Shown in pieces: positions 34,861 through 45,941 of a stretch of DNA of 64,000 nucleotides. The notes under the pieces were generated by a model, which worked only from the letters and a program-made list of their open reading frames with translations, was not told where the DNA came from and made no database searches. This DNA comes from Taxillus chinensis. Its lineage: Eukaryota; Streptophyta; Magnoliopsida; Santalales; Loranthaceae. The stretch covers positions 8,415,343-8,479,342 of the forward strand of contig CM042090.1 in assembly GCA_023512835.1 (NCBI GenBank). The letters run 5' to 3'. Within the stretch, counting starts at the first letter, position 1; each line of letters begins with the position of its first letter. The position numbers and the translations under genes were made by a program.

Positions 34861-35594
34861 TATGTGCTATGGTCACATTATTGAACCCCATATTTGATTT
34901 ATGAAATTTATCATGCCTCTATATTGATCGAGAATTAAATTTGGAAACACATATAATTATGTTTATCATTTTATAAGGCATATATATATAAAATAAAATT
35001 ATAAATATATTTTTGTGTGTGATCATGAATGAAGGTTGGATTGCTTTGGCATTGTACACGATGAACAGAGTGCATAAATAATAATATATAATATGATATG
35101 AAAACGTATCTATGGAGTTTTTGAAGGAAAAATTAAAATGGCAAACCCAGAAAATGGAAACAACAAAGGAAAGGCCTATAAAATCTGTAAGTCTAAGGAA
35201 AATCTTGTGTTTATTTATTTATTTATTTATTTATTTTTGTGTGCGAGTGAGGGGGAAGAAGAAAGTGGGGAAAACAAATAAAATTGAATTGCTTTCATTC
35301 TACTACTACTACTACGTTTTTTTCGGGGTCAAACCTTGCCTTTCCTTTCCTTTAACATAAACTTCGAAATGAAATTTCCAAGTGTGAAATTTCCTTTCCT
35401 TACTATTTTGTGATTGAATTAAATTTGGGAACACCTATAATTATGTTTATCATCTTATAAGGCATATATATATATATATATATAAATTACAAATTGGATG
35501 TTACAACATGCATTGGGATAACATGATTAATTGGAAGTTACAAATAAATTAAAACTAGAGGTTATAAAATATGGCACGATGATGGACCCGTACA
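34861..35594. other. spacer between PPR relic and NLR-C
   Basis: AT-rich, with TA and TTTA microsatellites. It partly repeats sequence from 5700-5900. No gene. Confidence 0.5.
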
Positions 35595-38500
35595 TCAGGA
35601 ACGAACTATTCTTAATTCTTCTTCGGGGTCAAATATGGAACGACGATCGATATGGACATGAGGAATAAACTTGACTTTGGGCCAATATCGTCCTGTATCC
35701 TTTGCGAATTCGGGAGCCAACAGCGGACAACCACCGATTTGTAAATCGAGAAGCGATGGAGGCAGCAACTGGTCTGGGATGGATGTCAAACCTGGGCAAT
35801 TGTCGATGTATAAAGTGCGAAGCGATGATGGAGGCAGCAGCTGGTCTGGGATGGATGTCAAACCTGGGCAATTCCTGAGGTATAAAGTGCGAAGCGATGA
35901 TGGAGGCAGCAACTGGTCTGGGATGGATGTCAAACCTGGGCAATGCCAGATCCGTAGCTTTTGGAGAGAGGTGAGGTTTTGAAAGGCCTCCGGGGACAAC
36001 TTTTTGAAATGCTCTATACATAGAGTAGTTAAGGAGGAAGGCAACGGAACACTGAAGAGCTGCTCTTCGTCATGGCCGCCAATGTGAAGCCCTTGTAAGT
36101 TGGGGGGGAGTGAGTTTGGGCCACCCTGTTGAATGGAAAGGAGGCCTGCAGGCCAATCAATCATCTTCAATTCTTTAAGAGCGGAGAGATGGTGGATGGA
36201 GATGGATAGTTCCCCCAAATTCTCGCACGCTAGTATCGACAGAGACTCGAGACGAGGGTGTATGCCCTCCGGCAGGGATTTCAGTTTTGGGCACCGGCAT
36301 ATGCCTACTGAAGTAAAAGCGGCGGTGCCTACTAATGACTCCAGATTCACACAATTCGCTATACTCAGCTGCTTAAGCGAGTGCTGTAGAGGCATTTCAT
36401 TCCCACCCATGGCCATGGATGATGACGACGACAGGCACGTCAGCAATTGGCAATCCAAAATGACCAAATCTTCCAGGGTGGATGGGAAACAAATCTCCGT
36501 GAGGCTGCAACGCTGGATTCTCAAGTACCGAAGAGAGGTGAGGCTGTGCAAGTCACTCGGCAGCTTCTCCAGCTTATCACAGTCCTTCAACGTCAATACC
36601 TCAAGCCCGCAAGGCAACCCCAGATATTGTTGCTTCCCCCGCTGCTCTTCTTCTTCTTCTTCTTCTTCTTCTTCTTCTTCTTCTTCTTCTTTTTCTGATA
36701 TATCCGTGTCTCTGTTCGCGCCGTCTTCTTCACCCCTTTGTGGTACTAAGCAAACAAGTTGGCGGCATTCTTCCACCACCAAAACACGGAGGGAGTTGAG
36801 AAAGTCAGACTTTTGTTTCTGTAAAATTAATCCCCCATCATCCATCTTCCACAATGATGTCAGTTCTTCACACCTAAGAATACTCAGCTCTTCAAGTTTC
36901 GGCAGACCCTGTACAACTACTCCCGGAAGATGCGTGAGCTTTGGAATGCTTGCCATCTCCAAGGCTGTAAGGGAGCCGAGCATCATCATTTGGGGATGAG
37001 CCTCCACCACATCTTTATTACTAATCATCCTTGCTGCAGATCCAACAGCTTCTACCACATCCACCTTCTCAATATTCAAACTAGTTAACAACGGCAGCAA
37101 TTGACTTGCATCTCCATCTTCCGTTAAACGCTCCATCAACTCCACTTTGCATTCTCCAATATCCATCTCTAAGATAGACTTCCTTGGAAGTGCAACCAAC
37201 AATTCATCACATTTTCTAACTTTTAACTTCTGTAATCTTATCCCATCTGGTAAGCGCCCCAATAATTTTGGACAATTTATAAGATGCAACTCTTGCAGAC
37301 AAGCAAAACGACAGCCGTCACCAGCAGGATACGACCAGATGGACCAATTCTCCATACACTCAAATTTCAAAATCTTCAGTGATGGAAAAGCTCCTCTCTC
37401 CTTCCCATAAAATTCTTCGCCCACGCACTCTATACCAGCCATGTTTCCAATTTGAATTTTTTCCAAAACCGTCAGCTTTCCCAGGGGTGGCAATTCTCTA
37501 ACTTCATGACAATTCGCTAGCCTTATTACCCTCATTTTTGAGAACCTATCATCCCCAACCCAATTAGGGAACAGAAGACCACCGTAGCCACTGATATTTA
37601 ATATTTCCAAATGTTTGTGTGGTTGCAACTCTTCCAAGACATTGAAAGAAGGCCCCGTGTCTAGTAAATCACCATGATCAGGATTCCACTTTAGTTCCAC
37701 CGACCGTAGACCTTCTTTACTCATTAACTTCGCTTCTCCTGCCTCTTTCGAATCACCAACATTTTCGAGAAATGAGATTGAGATACCCCCTTTGAGATGT
37801 GATAAATTCTTCAATTGACCAATGCCTTGCCCCGATCCTTTGCCTAGAATGAAATTAGATAGCTTTTGGAGGCTAGTAAGTTGGCCCATTTCCGCCGGCA
37901 TGGCTACCAATTTATTTCGACCAGAGCAATTGAGGATCCTTAAATTTACGAGCTTCCTCATTTGAACGGGCAATGTCCTTAGCCTCCTACACCCTTGTAA
38001 TTTCAATGCCTGCAAATTATAAAGACGGCTTGTCGATTCTGGCAATCTTCTAATACAAGTGTAAGAAAGATCGACAAGCCTTAGATGTATTAAATCACCG
38101 ATGTCTTCTGGAAGTTCTCTGACTGAATACCAACTTAAGCAAAGCGTCCGAAGACATTTAAATTTCATCAGCAATTCGAGTGGAACAAAGTCGAAGGATT
38201 GGAATGTCCGCAAATGTATTATTCCTTCAAAGGCCTCAAATTCCGCTTTGACCCCTTCAAAATGGCGATATGACGAATAACGGATTTGTACGGGGTTGTT
38301 GTTAGTTATTTTACGATTCCCATCAAACTTGAAACATGACTTACCAGCTACAATTTCAGCCATATCATTAATCAAGTCATGCATCACAAATCGAGACACA
38401 TTTTTGGGCGACGGTTGGAAAAGTGATCGAGACACTAGTTCACGAAAATATTTAGCACCCGTATCCTCTACTTGTTCACCTCCTTCTAGCAAACCTTCAG

Positions 38501-39920
38501 CCATCCACAACAACACCACCTCCTCTTCCCCAAATTCATAGTCCTCCGGGAGCACAGAGCAATAGGAAAAACAACGTTTCAAGTGTGGTGGAAGTTCAAA
38601 GTAACTCAACATTACAACAGGAAGCATACGACATCCCTCTCTTCCTGGAAATTCATCATCTGACAGATCCCATATCCTGCTGCTTAATATATCCGCCCAA
38701 CCCTGGCCTGGGCTTTCACCGCGCAAAAGCCCACCAAGTAATTTGGCTGTCAATGGAAGGCCTTTGCACTTGTCCAAAATTTTCACACGGAAACGCTCTG
38801 CCTCTGATGCGAAAACGGGATTTATTTTATCAATTACATGTTGCAAAAATACTGACCAACAATCATCGGCGGGTAAGGGTCCGGGGCGATGAATTTTCAT
38901 CCGATCATCAGTTTGCATCATGGAAGCCACTTTGTTGTCTCGAGTTGTTGCTATAATTTTGCTCCCCGGTGCTCCAACTCGAAATTGGGATCGAAGAGGA
39001 GCCCAATCATCAAAGTAGTTCCTGGTCCACACGTCGTCCAATACAAGTAGGAACCTTTTTCCTCCTACTACTTTCTTGAGGTCGGACTGAAGTTTATTCA
39101 GCCCGCTGGAATCGGAGGCTCGGGAAGTGAATGACTCAAGAATATCCCTGGTGATTCTGATGACATCAAAATCGTTTGATACGCAAACCCATCCTTTGAT
39201 ATCAAAATCGTCTGATACGGAGTGGAAGACATGACGAGCCAAGGTTGTCTTGCCGATGCCTGGCATGCCAACAATGGCAATCACCTCCAACTTTGCGTCC
39301 CCGCCGCTTTTTAACTGTTCAATTATCCTTTCCTTTTCTTGCTCCCTTCCCAACACCTGTGCATCCAACGCCGGGCCTTCTAATTGTCTTCGCAACATTG
39401 GCAGTGATGCAGTGGATGTATCGTCAGTGGCAATCATCTTCATGAGGTTATGCATCTTATGCATCCGTTCAGAAATAGCGTCCAAACGACGGTTGAGCTC
39501 ATCCACGATCTTTGAGTACTTGCCAGGAATGAGTATAGAACCAAGATCACGTACCTTTGTAAGAGTAGAAGTAAAGACAGAAATAGAGCTGCTGGTGTTG
39601 TTGCGCCTCGCCTCCTCTTCCTCTTCCTCTTTCTCTTTCTCTTCTTGCATAGCTTTGGTGTTGACTTCGTCCAAGAAGTCATTGGCATCGAAAGTCCACT
39701 CCCTGAGTTCCTCCAACCACTCCTTAACCCCCCCTGTTTCTGGAACCAGCATTTTCTCAGCACGGGTAATCACTTGGCTAATCATGTCGAAATTCTCTTT
39801 CAACTTGTTGAGGCGGGAACGGATACCTTCTCGCGTCGCGAATTCAACCAGCTTGGGAGAAGCCAGTCTGTCGAACAGCACTTGCAAGAACGCCCCCAGA
39901 AATACCTCCGCGACTGGCAT
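35595..39920 (-). CDS. CC-NBS-LRR disease resistance protein, NLR-C (1441 aa)
   Basis: A single intact exon. The start chosen is MPVAEVFLGAFLQ, the typical CNL N-terminus; the frame stays open 27 codons further upstream but without similarity. Residues 1-130 are the Rx-type coiled coil with an EDVID-like segment near 68-86. NB-ARC follows: P-loop GMPGIGKTT 218-226, RNBS-A GWVCVSNDFD 243-252, kinase-2 LLVLDDVW 291-298, RNBS-B to 327, GLPL 387-390, RNBS-D about 448-462 and MHD 513-515. The rest is LRR, with a glutamate tract (coding 36650-36695) and three 24-residue terminal repeats. All motifs needed for ATP/ADP switching are present. By family it is an intracellular immune receptor (RPP13-like/R1 group); the recognised effector is unknown. 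Confidence 0.93.
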   Translation of the reverse strand: MPVAEVFLGAFLQVLFDRLASPKLVEFATREGIRSRLNKLKENFDMISQVITRAEKMLVPETGGVKEWLEELREWTFDANDFLDEVNTKAMQEEKEKEEEEEEARRNNTSSSISVFTSTLTKVRDLGSILIPGKYSKIVDELNRRLDAISERMHKMHNLMKMIATDDTSTASLPMLRRQLEGPALDAQVLGREQEKERIIEQLKSGGDAKLEVIAIVGMPGIGKTTLARHVFHSVSDDFDIKGWVCVSNDFDVIRITRDILESFTSRASDSSGLNKLQSDLKKVVGGKRFLLVLDDVWTRNYFDDWAPLRSQFRVGAPGSKIIATTRDNKVASMMQTDDRMKIHRPGPLPADDCWSVFLQHVIDKINPVFASEAERFRVKILDKCKGLPLTAKLLGGLLRGESPGQGWADILSSRIWDLSDDEFPGREGCRMLPVVMLSYFELPPHLKRCFSYCSVLPEDYEFGEEEVVLLWMAEGLLEGGEQVEDTGAKYFRELVSRSLFQPSPKNVSRFVMHDLINDMAEIVAGKSCFKFDGNRKITNNNPVQIRYSSYRHFEGVKAEFEAFEGIIHLRTFQSFDFVPLELLMKFKCLRTLCLSWYSVRELPEDIGDLIHLRLVDLSYTCIRRLPESTSRLYNLQALKLQGCRRLRTLPVQMRKLVNLRILNCSGRNKLVAMPAEMGQLTSLQKLSNFILGKGSGQGIGQLKNLSHLKGGISISFLENVGDSKEAGEAKLMSKEGLRSVELKWNPDHGDLLDTGPSFNVLEELQPHKHLEILNISGYGGLLFPNWVGDDRFSKMRVIRLANCHEVRELPPLGKLTVLEKIQIGNMAGIECVGEEFYGKERGAFPSLKILKFECMENWSIWSYPAGDGCRFACLQELHLINCPKLLGRLPDGIRLQKLKVRKCDELLVALPRKSILEMDIGECKVELMERLTEDGDASQLLPLLTSLNIEKVDVVEAVGSAARMISNKDVVEAHPQMMMLGSLTALEMASIPKLTHLPGVVVQGLPKLEELSILRCEELTSLWKMDDGGLILQKQKSDFLNSLRVLVVEECRQLVCLVPQRGEEDGANRDTDISEKEEEEEEEEEEEEEEEQRGKQQYLGLPCGLEVLTLKDCDKLEKLPSDLHSLTSLRYLRIQRCSLTEICFPSTLEDLVILDCQLLTCLSSSSSMAMGGNEMPLQHSLKQLSIANCVNLESLVGTAAFTSVGICRCPKLKSLPEGIHPRLESLSILACENLGELSISIHHLSALKELKMIDWPAGLLSIQQGGPNSLPPNLQGLHIGGHDEEQLFSVPLPSSLTTLCIEHFKKLSPEAFQNLTSLQKLRIWHCPGLTSIPDQLLPPSSLRTLYLRNCPGLTSIPDQLLPPSSLRTLYIDNCPGLTSIPDQLLPPSLLDLQIGGCPLLAPEFAKDTGRYWPKVKFIPHVHIDRRSIFDPEEELRIVRS
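35758..35973 (-). repeat. three tandem 72-bp LRR repeats in NLR-C
   Basis: Copies begin at 35758, 35830 and 35902, each encoding the 24-residue unit CPGLTSIPDQLLPPSSLRTL plus four residues. NLR-1 has two (8393, 8465), NLR-D two (51415, 51487) and the fragment at 28192 one (28330). Confidence 0.92.
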
Positions 39921-40482
39921 GTTGGGATCTTCTGCTTGTTTGTGTTGTGTTACTAATTTTGGTGCGAGTGGGAGTGGAAGAAAAAAAAGATATGTGGGCA
40001 AAAACCTTGGGTAGTGGTTGATTACAAAGTAATGGGTTGTGGAAGAATGAATGATTGAATGAAAAACAGAGCAGGCCCACCGACAAAGAATTGGCCCAGT
40101 GTCGCGGGTATAGACGAAGATAGCCGCCGCGTTGGACTCTACTACCCAGCTGTTTCGATGTGAAACGAAACGCGTTGGACTCTACTACCCGGCTGTTTCG
40201 CTTATTATTATTATTATTGCATAAATTTGGGGGTCTAATCGCGGGCCGTGGATCCAAAACCCCACCACGGAGACTGAGTACAGAGTAGCTCGCTTTCTGT
40301 CTCATCTCCCCTAAAAGTAAAAGTAATGGCTGTGGAGGAATGAATGATTGAACGAAAAGCTTAAGTTAGAGCTGGAATGCTAACGCAAATATTTGCATAT
40401 GCAATGGGTGATTCAGAAAGATTTGGTCAGACATGGAATGCTAATGCAAATATTTGTATATGCAATGGATGATTCAGAAAGT
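39921..40482 (-). promoter_or_regulatory. 5' leader and putative promoter of NLR-C with direct repeats
   Basis: Two copies of a GAAACAG(C/T)(C/T)GGGTAGTAGAGTCC-type repeat (- strand) lie at about 40128-40158 and 40168-40200. Farther upstream two ~47-base copies starting GGAATGCTAA and containing GCAAATATTTG lie at 40375 and 40435. The region is nearly identical upstream of NLR-D. No clear TATA box was seen, and the transcription start is unknown. Confidence 0.5.
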
Positions 40483-41540
40483 CCTATGGTCAAACGGTTA
40501 ACTTTACTTTATCGGGTGACTCATAAAATGTTGGGATAAGATAAGCACTCATTTGTGACTCTTAGGTTTCGAAGGGTGTTTGGATTTTTTATTTTTTATT
40601 TGGTCAAGAACATAAAGTTGTTATTATTATTATTGGACTTCAGTGTAAAACGAAACGTGTTTACACAACGCGAAACGCGTCTAAATGCGTTTGACGTTAT
40701 AAGTATTCTAAACAGGTTTTTCTATTTTATCAGAATAGCGTAAAATAACTTAAACATGTTTTAAGATCATCCAACCATGATTTCACAAGAGCCAATTACA
40801 TAAAATGTTTTTGTTTATTCAAATTAAGATTTAAACTTAAACTTAAATCATGCAATCAACACAAGCCCTTAATTTTGCCAGTTGTATAAATATTTGTCTA
40901 TGTAGTTAAATAGAATTTAATTTTTTTTGTAGTTGTATAAATATTATTGTTTAATTAAGTGATTAAAAATATTTTATGAATATAAATTTAAATAGAAATA
41001 TTGACTTAGATAAAATAAAAATATATTTTTAAATTAAACATATAACAAAGGAAACTATAACTAATTAATTAAAGTTTGTTAATGAGCTATACAAGTGGGG
41101 GAAATAGTGAAATCATTTTTTAATGCAGACTTTACTTTTATCGTGTTTTTGTTTGTCTTTTGGAGAAATGATTTTTTATAAAATAATTTCATTATTTTAG
41201 ATTTTTTTAGAATAAACAAAATAGTCAAAAAAAATTATCAATAAGAACTATTTTTTTATTTTTATAAAAACTATATTTTCATTTCTTATTCTTTTTATTA
41301 TAGCGAGTGGGACGTTGAGTTAAACGCATGACTAACTTGTGCAGAGTGAAGTGAACAACCAATCTATGCCAGTCTCACAGTGACAAAATAATATTAAAAA
41401 GTCACTTTTAATATTTGTTTAGGATATCTAACAATAATCTAAAAGGGAATAACAAAATTACCCGCTTGTTTAAGGTCTCTAGCTATACCTCTTTTAAACT
41501 AGTCACATATAACATCCGTATGAGCAATTGGGTGTGGTAA
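40483..41540. other. AT-rich spacer downstream of unit C (duplicated at 60973-62440)
   Basis: It gives the empty sites for the copia element (about 40636) and for the inverted-repeat element at 61385-61888 (about 41045). No gene. Confidence 0.7.
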
Positions 41541-41546
41541 TCTCTT

Positions 41547-42601
41547 TCACTCCACTCTCAAGTGCACAACCGAGGACACCATCTCAAACATGGTGTCCTC
41601 TCCTTTCATCCTCTCATGGTGGATAGGCAAATCAAATTCCACCGCCTCCACAAATGGGATAGCCATGGTGCAATAATTCATAAGCTTATCATCCACATCA
41701 AGCACAATCACCTCTCGTAAATCAGAAGTAGACTCTTCTATAGCTATCTTCAATTCTTCTAAAATTTGCATATCTTTTGATTCAATGGCTACCTTGAATG
41801 TTGTAGAATAAATTTCCGGAGATGTGCAATCATCATCTAAAAATATAGAATGAATTGGTATGGATGATTGTTGCAAGTCTGGAAGTGAACTATGTTCCAT
41901 CTCTTCTTAAAAAAATTAAAATCTGCCAATATCACCTCTTCTTTTAAAGATTTTGAATCTGTCCACTCTTGTTGTGCTCTCTTTAAATCCTTGCAACAAG
42001 TTGTCATCTTCAGTTGTAGCCCTCGCAGGGTTTGAAATATATGCTGGCAATTGGAAACTTTCAGAAGTAGATTGTTCCTCAATGATTTCAGCCCTAGCCC
42101 ATTGCAGCATCTCATCTTCATCTATTGTAACAGTCAGATATGTAGTATTACTCTCTTTTGGGGTGTTCATCCACTCATCAAATAATTAGAGCATTTCTGA
42201 ATAATCCTCTGGTGATAAATAGTCTTCAAAAATTTTAGAATTTGCCTTTACTATCTCTGGTTTCATGTTGTCCACTTCATCAATAGTGGCCTGCCCTCCT
42301 TGTACAGAATCTGTCCATGGCTGCTCTATTATAATTTACTGATATTTGAATTATTAAGGAATGTGCAACAGAGTTTGGGGCAGAAGAGCATTGTCTTGGA
42401 TGAAACTAAAGCTTGATGCTGCTTCCTCTTCTTCTGTAACTTCATATTTTGTATGGCCAGCCACTTCAATTGAAGGACTGAGTATATATTATGCCTGTTT
42501 TCTACCCAAGAATCTCCCACACAGTCTTGGTTAACACCTTCCCAACAACAAGCAATTGAATTATCATTAAAACTGGATGCTGTTTGGGGGATGTTTGTCA
42601 T
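41547..42601 (-). pseudogene. unrecognised duplicated gene or gene fragment, copy 1
   Basis: The - strand has two same-frame open stretches, 42170-41916 (MNTPKESNTTYLTV ... DEDEMLQWARAEI) and 41900-41547 (MEHSSLPDLQQSS ... ending HLRVE, 117 residues), separated by two stop codons. An upstream acidic stretch (IFEDYLSPEDYSEML) ends at a stop just before MNTP. The copy at 62445-63460 is almost identical over the last 117 residues but shifts frame near 62930. The low divergence mainly shows recent duplication. I do not recognise the family; it could be a decayed nuclear gene or a retroelement accessory frame. Confidence 0.4.
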
Positions 42602-42639
42602 TGAATGTTTTGTTGTGCTATTTGGAAAACTTTATATTT

Positions 42640-43730
42640 GTCGGTCATTAAGTGTCAGCTATTTGCCTAGCTTGCATTGCTAATTTCTGCACTCTAGCAG
42701 CCATATCTTCGGGGCTTGAAATATTACATTAGTCTCCCTCTCTTTATTCTCCTAAAGATAGAGATTCAAAGTATCCTAGTGTGATGGTTTGTCCTCTTCA
42801 GTTTTCTAGAGTCTTGGTATTGATATTGATAAAAATAAAATAAAATTATCAATCTCACGTCACCAAAAACTTAACATGCACAAAATATATTAAATTGCAA
42901 GTATACAGATTGTATCAAGTAATAAAGGGTTTTCTATTTGATACCCGAAATGTCAATCCCACAAGACAAATACTGAAATTAGTAACCTTGATTTTATCTA
43001 GAAGACTAAATAAAGATATTAATTAATTTGAACTAAGGACTAAAATAATAATAGTGAGGAGTACAACATCAACATATTCAATTATGAGTGGAAAACATTT
43101 AGGAAAACAACTTCACTTAAATCTAACAATGCCTTCCTATTTGATTAGTTGAATTCTTTCTATTTAACATGTTGGCAAATTACGTTTATTCAATGACCCA
43201 TTTAAGTAATCAATTGAATATATGCCTCCAACGACCTGATTCAGTAATCGGTTGAAATTTCTAAGTGAGTTGAACTATATAGGTAAAATAAAATTCTTTT
43301 GAAATCTGTACTAAACTCTGCAAGTCAACCTCAAACTAGCTCATTCAAATTCAAATCATTCACTCAACAATTAATCAATGAAAAGTATTAAGGAAGGAGT
43401 AATTTAAGCATACAAGAGAGAAATCATCTAAACTAAATTAAATAATCAAACACATGCTAAATCCAAATTATACATTCTTAAAATAAATAAATCAATCCAT
43501 GTGATCGTTTAAGTACATGAACATCATGTTCCTTTAGAAAACAAAGAAAACTATAAACTCTAACTAAAGAATCAATCATGGCACCATTTCAGTATGACAT
43601 AATATCATATTCTAAGCCATACTAATGAAAATTGATGTTCCAAACTAGGCATGTTCTTTTTATTAGACATACTAATGAAAATTGATGTTCCACCCAATCA
43701 ATTATCCTCTCCTAACCTATGTTGCACGGA
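42640..43730. other. noncoding, retrotransposon-like sequence
   Basis: The segment CAAGTATACAGATTGTATCAA with AATGTCAATCCCACAAGAC (about 42895-42965) resembles sequence I associate with plant LTR-element termini. No coding capacity, no clear boundaries. Low confidence. Confidence 0.3.
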
Positions 43731-43989
43731 CGCGCGGTATGTGATACGCTACATGATATGACACGTGATACGTGCTTCTTCAAAGTATTGATATTTCAAT
43801 ATATTTTCGATATGTTAATTAATATGTATTTTTAATAAATAATATATAATTAAATTTATAATCAAACACATAATTATTAATTAAAAACATCATACATATA
43901 AAATAAATATTGTTGTTTCAAGTTTTAACAACTAAATGTAAAAAAACATAATTGAAAAGCAACATACATTAAATATTAATAGAGAATAT

Positions 43990-45290
43990 AGACTATAGTC
44001 TCATCACCATTCACTATTAATATCATTCCTAAAAATCATAGTTTCCGTATCTGGTTCATCAAGTGAAAGGTTTGCAACTTCAAGTACTCTAACATTATCA
44101 AATGAATCAAATACATCACCACCATCCCACATGTTTGCCTCTCCTTGTTCATATCGTGTGGTCTTTCTTGATAGAAGACGGAGATTACTATGAATAAAAA
44201 CCAAGTCCTCCACATATTTTGGGATATCTTGTTTCTTCTAATTGAGTGCATAAAGTTGTAAGTGCTCCAATTTCTTTCGGCACATGATGAAGAAGAAGGT
44301 TATACAATTAGCCTCAAGGCTATCTTTTGGAGTAATAATGCACTTGAATCATAAAGAGGTCACCAAGACTTAGAATCCATACTCCACCTATTTTGTATAG
44401 AATCAAAGTCTCTAAAACCCCACTCTTGTCAACAAAATTTGCATACTCCAAATTGACTTTAGTAAACTCTTCCAAGTTAGAAAAGTATTTCCTTAAACAT
44501 TTCATTCTTCTTTGATTAATGTCTCATCTTTGTGTGGAAGCACTCTAACGGGATCTTCATTAAGTCATTCATCACCATATTACCTTGTTTAGGAGAAAAA
44601 ATTGTTAAATACATTAATTAAAATAAATTATATGTTAAAAAAATATTAAACCATAAATGTTACCTAAGATTCAAGGCATGTGCCAAGCAATGTAGTGGAG
44701 TGCTATTCTTGGTCCAACAATCCACAAGAATTTGAAACACAACTTCATAAAAGGTGGATTCATCATCTAACGTTTTCCCTTCATGAATATATATGACTTT
44801 CTTCACATTTTCAATCATTTCATCCCACATATTATATACAAAGTGTAGGCAAGGCTTATTGGTATCACAAAATTAGAGCATGTCATAAATTAGAGTTGTG
44901 AAAGAAAAATATAGTCAACTTGTTCCCACCACTCATCCTCCAAGATTTTATCTTTAACCAACCTAGCCTTTACCACATTATCATCTTTGTAAACACTCCA
45001 TTCATCACTAATGACCATGGCTTGAAGACCACTTTTAATGAGTTTAAACATCCAAAACATGACAATTATTGAAACAAAATGTGTTTCAAGAATAACAAGT
45101 AACTTCAAATTAACAAATTCATTAAACATTACCAATCTCATCAAATGATTTATAATAAAGTTCTTGATGAAAACAACATCTTCAATAATCTTTGAAATCT
45201 AACAACATGCATCATAAGCAACCTGATTATTCTTCACATTTTTTGGTGCATAAATATTCTTTAAAGCAATATTAAGAGTGTGTCTTGTCA
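43990..45290 (-). pseudogene. hAT-superfamily transposase remnant
   Basis: The - strand fragments follow hAT order. HTLNIALKNIYAPKN starts at the right edge; then come VISDEWSVYKDDN, LVKDKILEDEWWEQVDYI and the C-terminal dimerisation signature SSCAERNWSTYNFMHSIRRN near 44290-44225, ending with VFIHSNLRLLSRKT. Many stops and frameshifts break it, and an LTR-like block truncates its N-terminal half at about 45290. The zinc-finger BED domain and first catalytic region are missing. Dead element. Confidence 0.85.
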
Positions 45291-45940
45291 TGCCCCCGAA
45301 TTCCAGGGAACCCGGAACCGGGTACATGACTTCCACTTGCCCGCACCCGATAGGTCAAGGGGTTGGTGACTAGCACTAATGGAGACTACACCGCGGTCTT
45401 GTCTCAAATATGCAACCCCGTACAATCATACATCAAGGGTAATCCTATACTTTCTCATATATCATCATGCATACAATGAGTCAAAGAGTCATACGGACAT
45501 CACATCATACAAGATGCAAATACAATCGTCCACGGACCCATGTCCTGGGATATCACATAAAACAATACAGAATATAATCGGATCATACATCGAGTAGTGG
45601 GTGTCCTCCTGGAAGAAAGTCCTCCACTAGTCTCGGGTCACACCTGAAAAGGGTAAACAACAAGTAGGGGTGAGCGACAAGCTCAGTAGGTGACCCCAAA
45701 ACTCCACATCATGCAACACATATATGTCTATACTATATGCTCAGTGTACCCGTGCACCGTGTAGTGTGCACAATCATCAGGACTCAGCCTGCAAACAAAC
45801 ATCAGGACTCAGCCTGCCCATACAAGACAACTTGTCCATGATCCTCCATGGGATCCCAACTCAGGGCACTCAGCCCTAGCTCCACGAGCTCAACGGCTCA
45901 ACTCAGGCCTTAGCCTGTCCACAGCGCAATATGCCCTGTA
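45290..45940. repeat. LTR-like block (probable gypsy LTR fragment)
   Basis: It begins TGTCATGCCCCCGAATTCC, contains a duplicated CATCAGGACTCAGCCTGC (about 45776-45818) and has a base composition unlike its flanks. It interrupts the hAT remnant and stops where unit D homology starts (TATGTGTCATAGC, 45942). No internal domain is present, so it is a solo or partial LTR. Confidence 0.45.
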
Positions 45941-45941
45941 T

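Noticed and set aside
34453..34884. + strand frame 34594-34884 resembling a protein, also in unit A at 7152-7541
   Set aside because: Antisense of the PPR E motif, which is clearly recognisable on the - strand.
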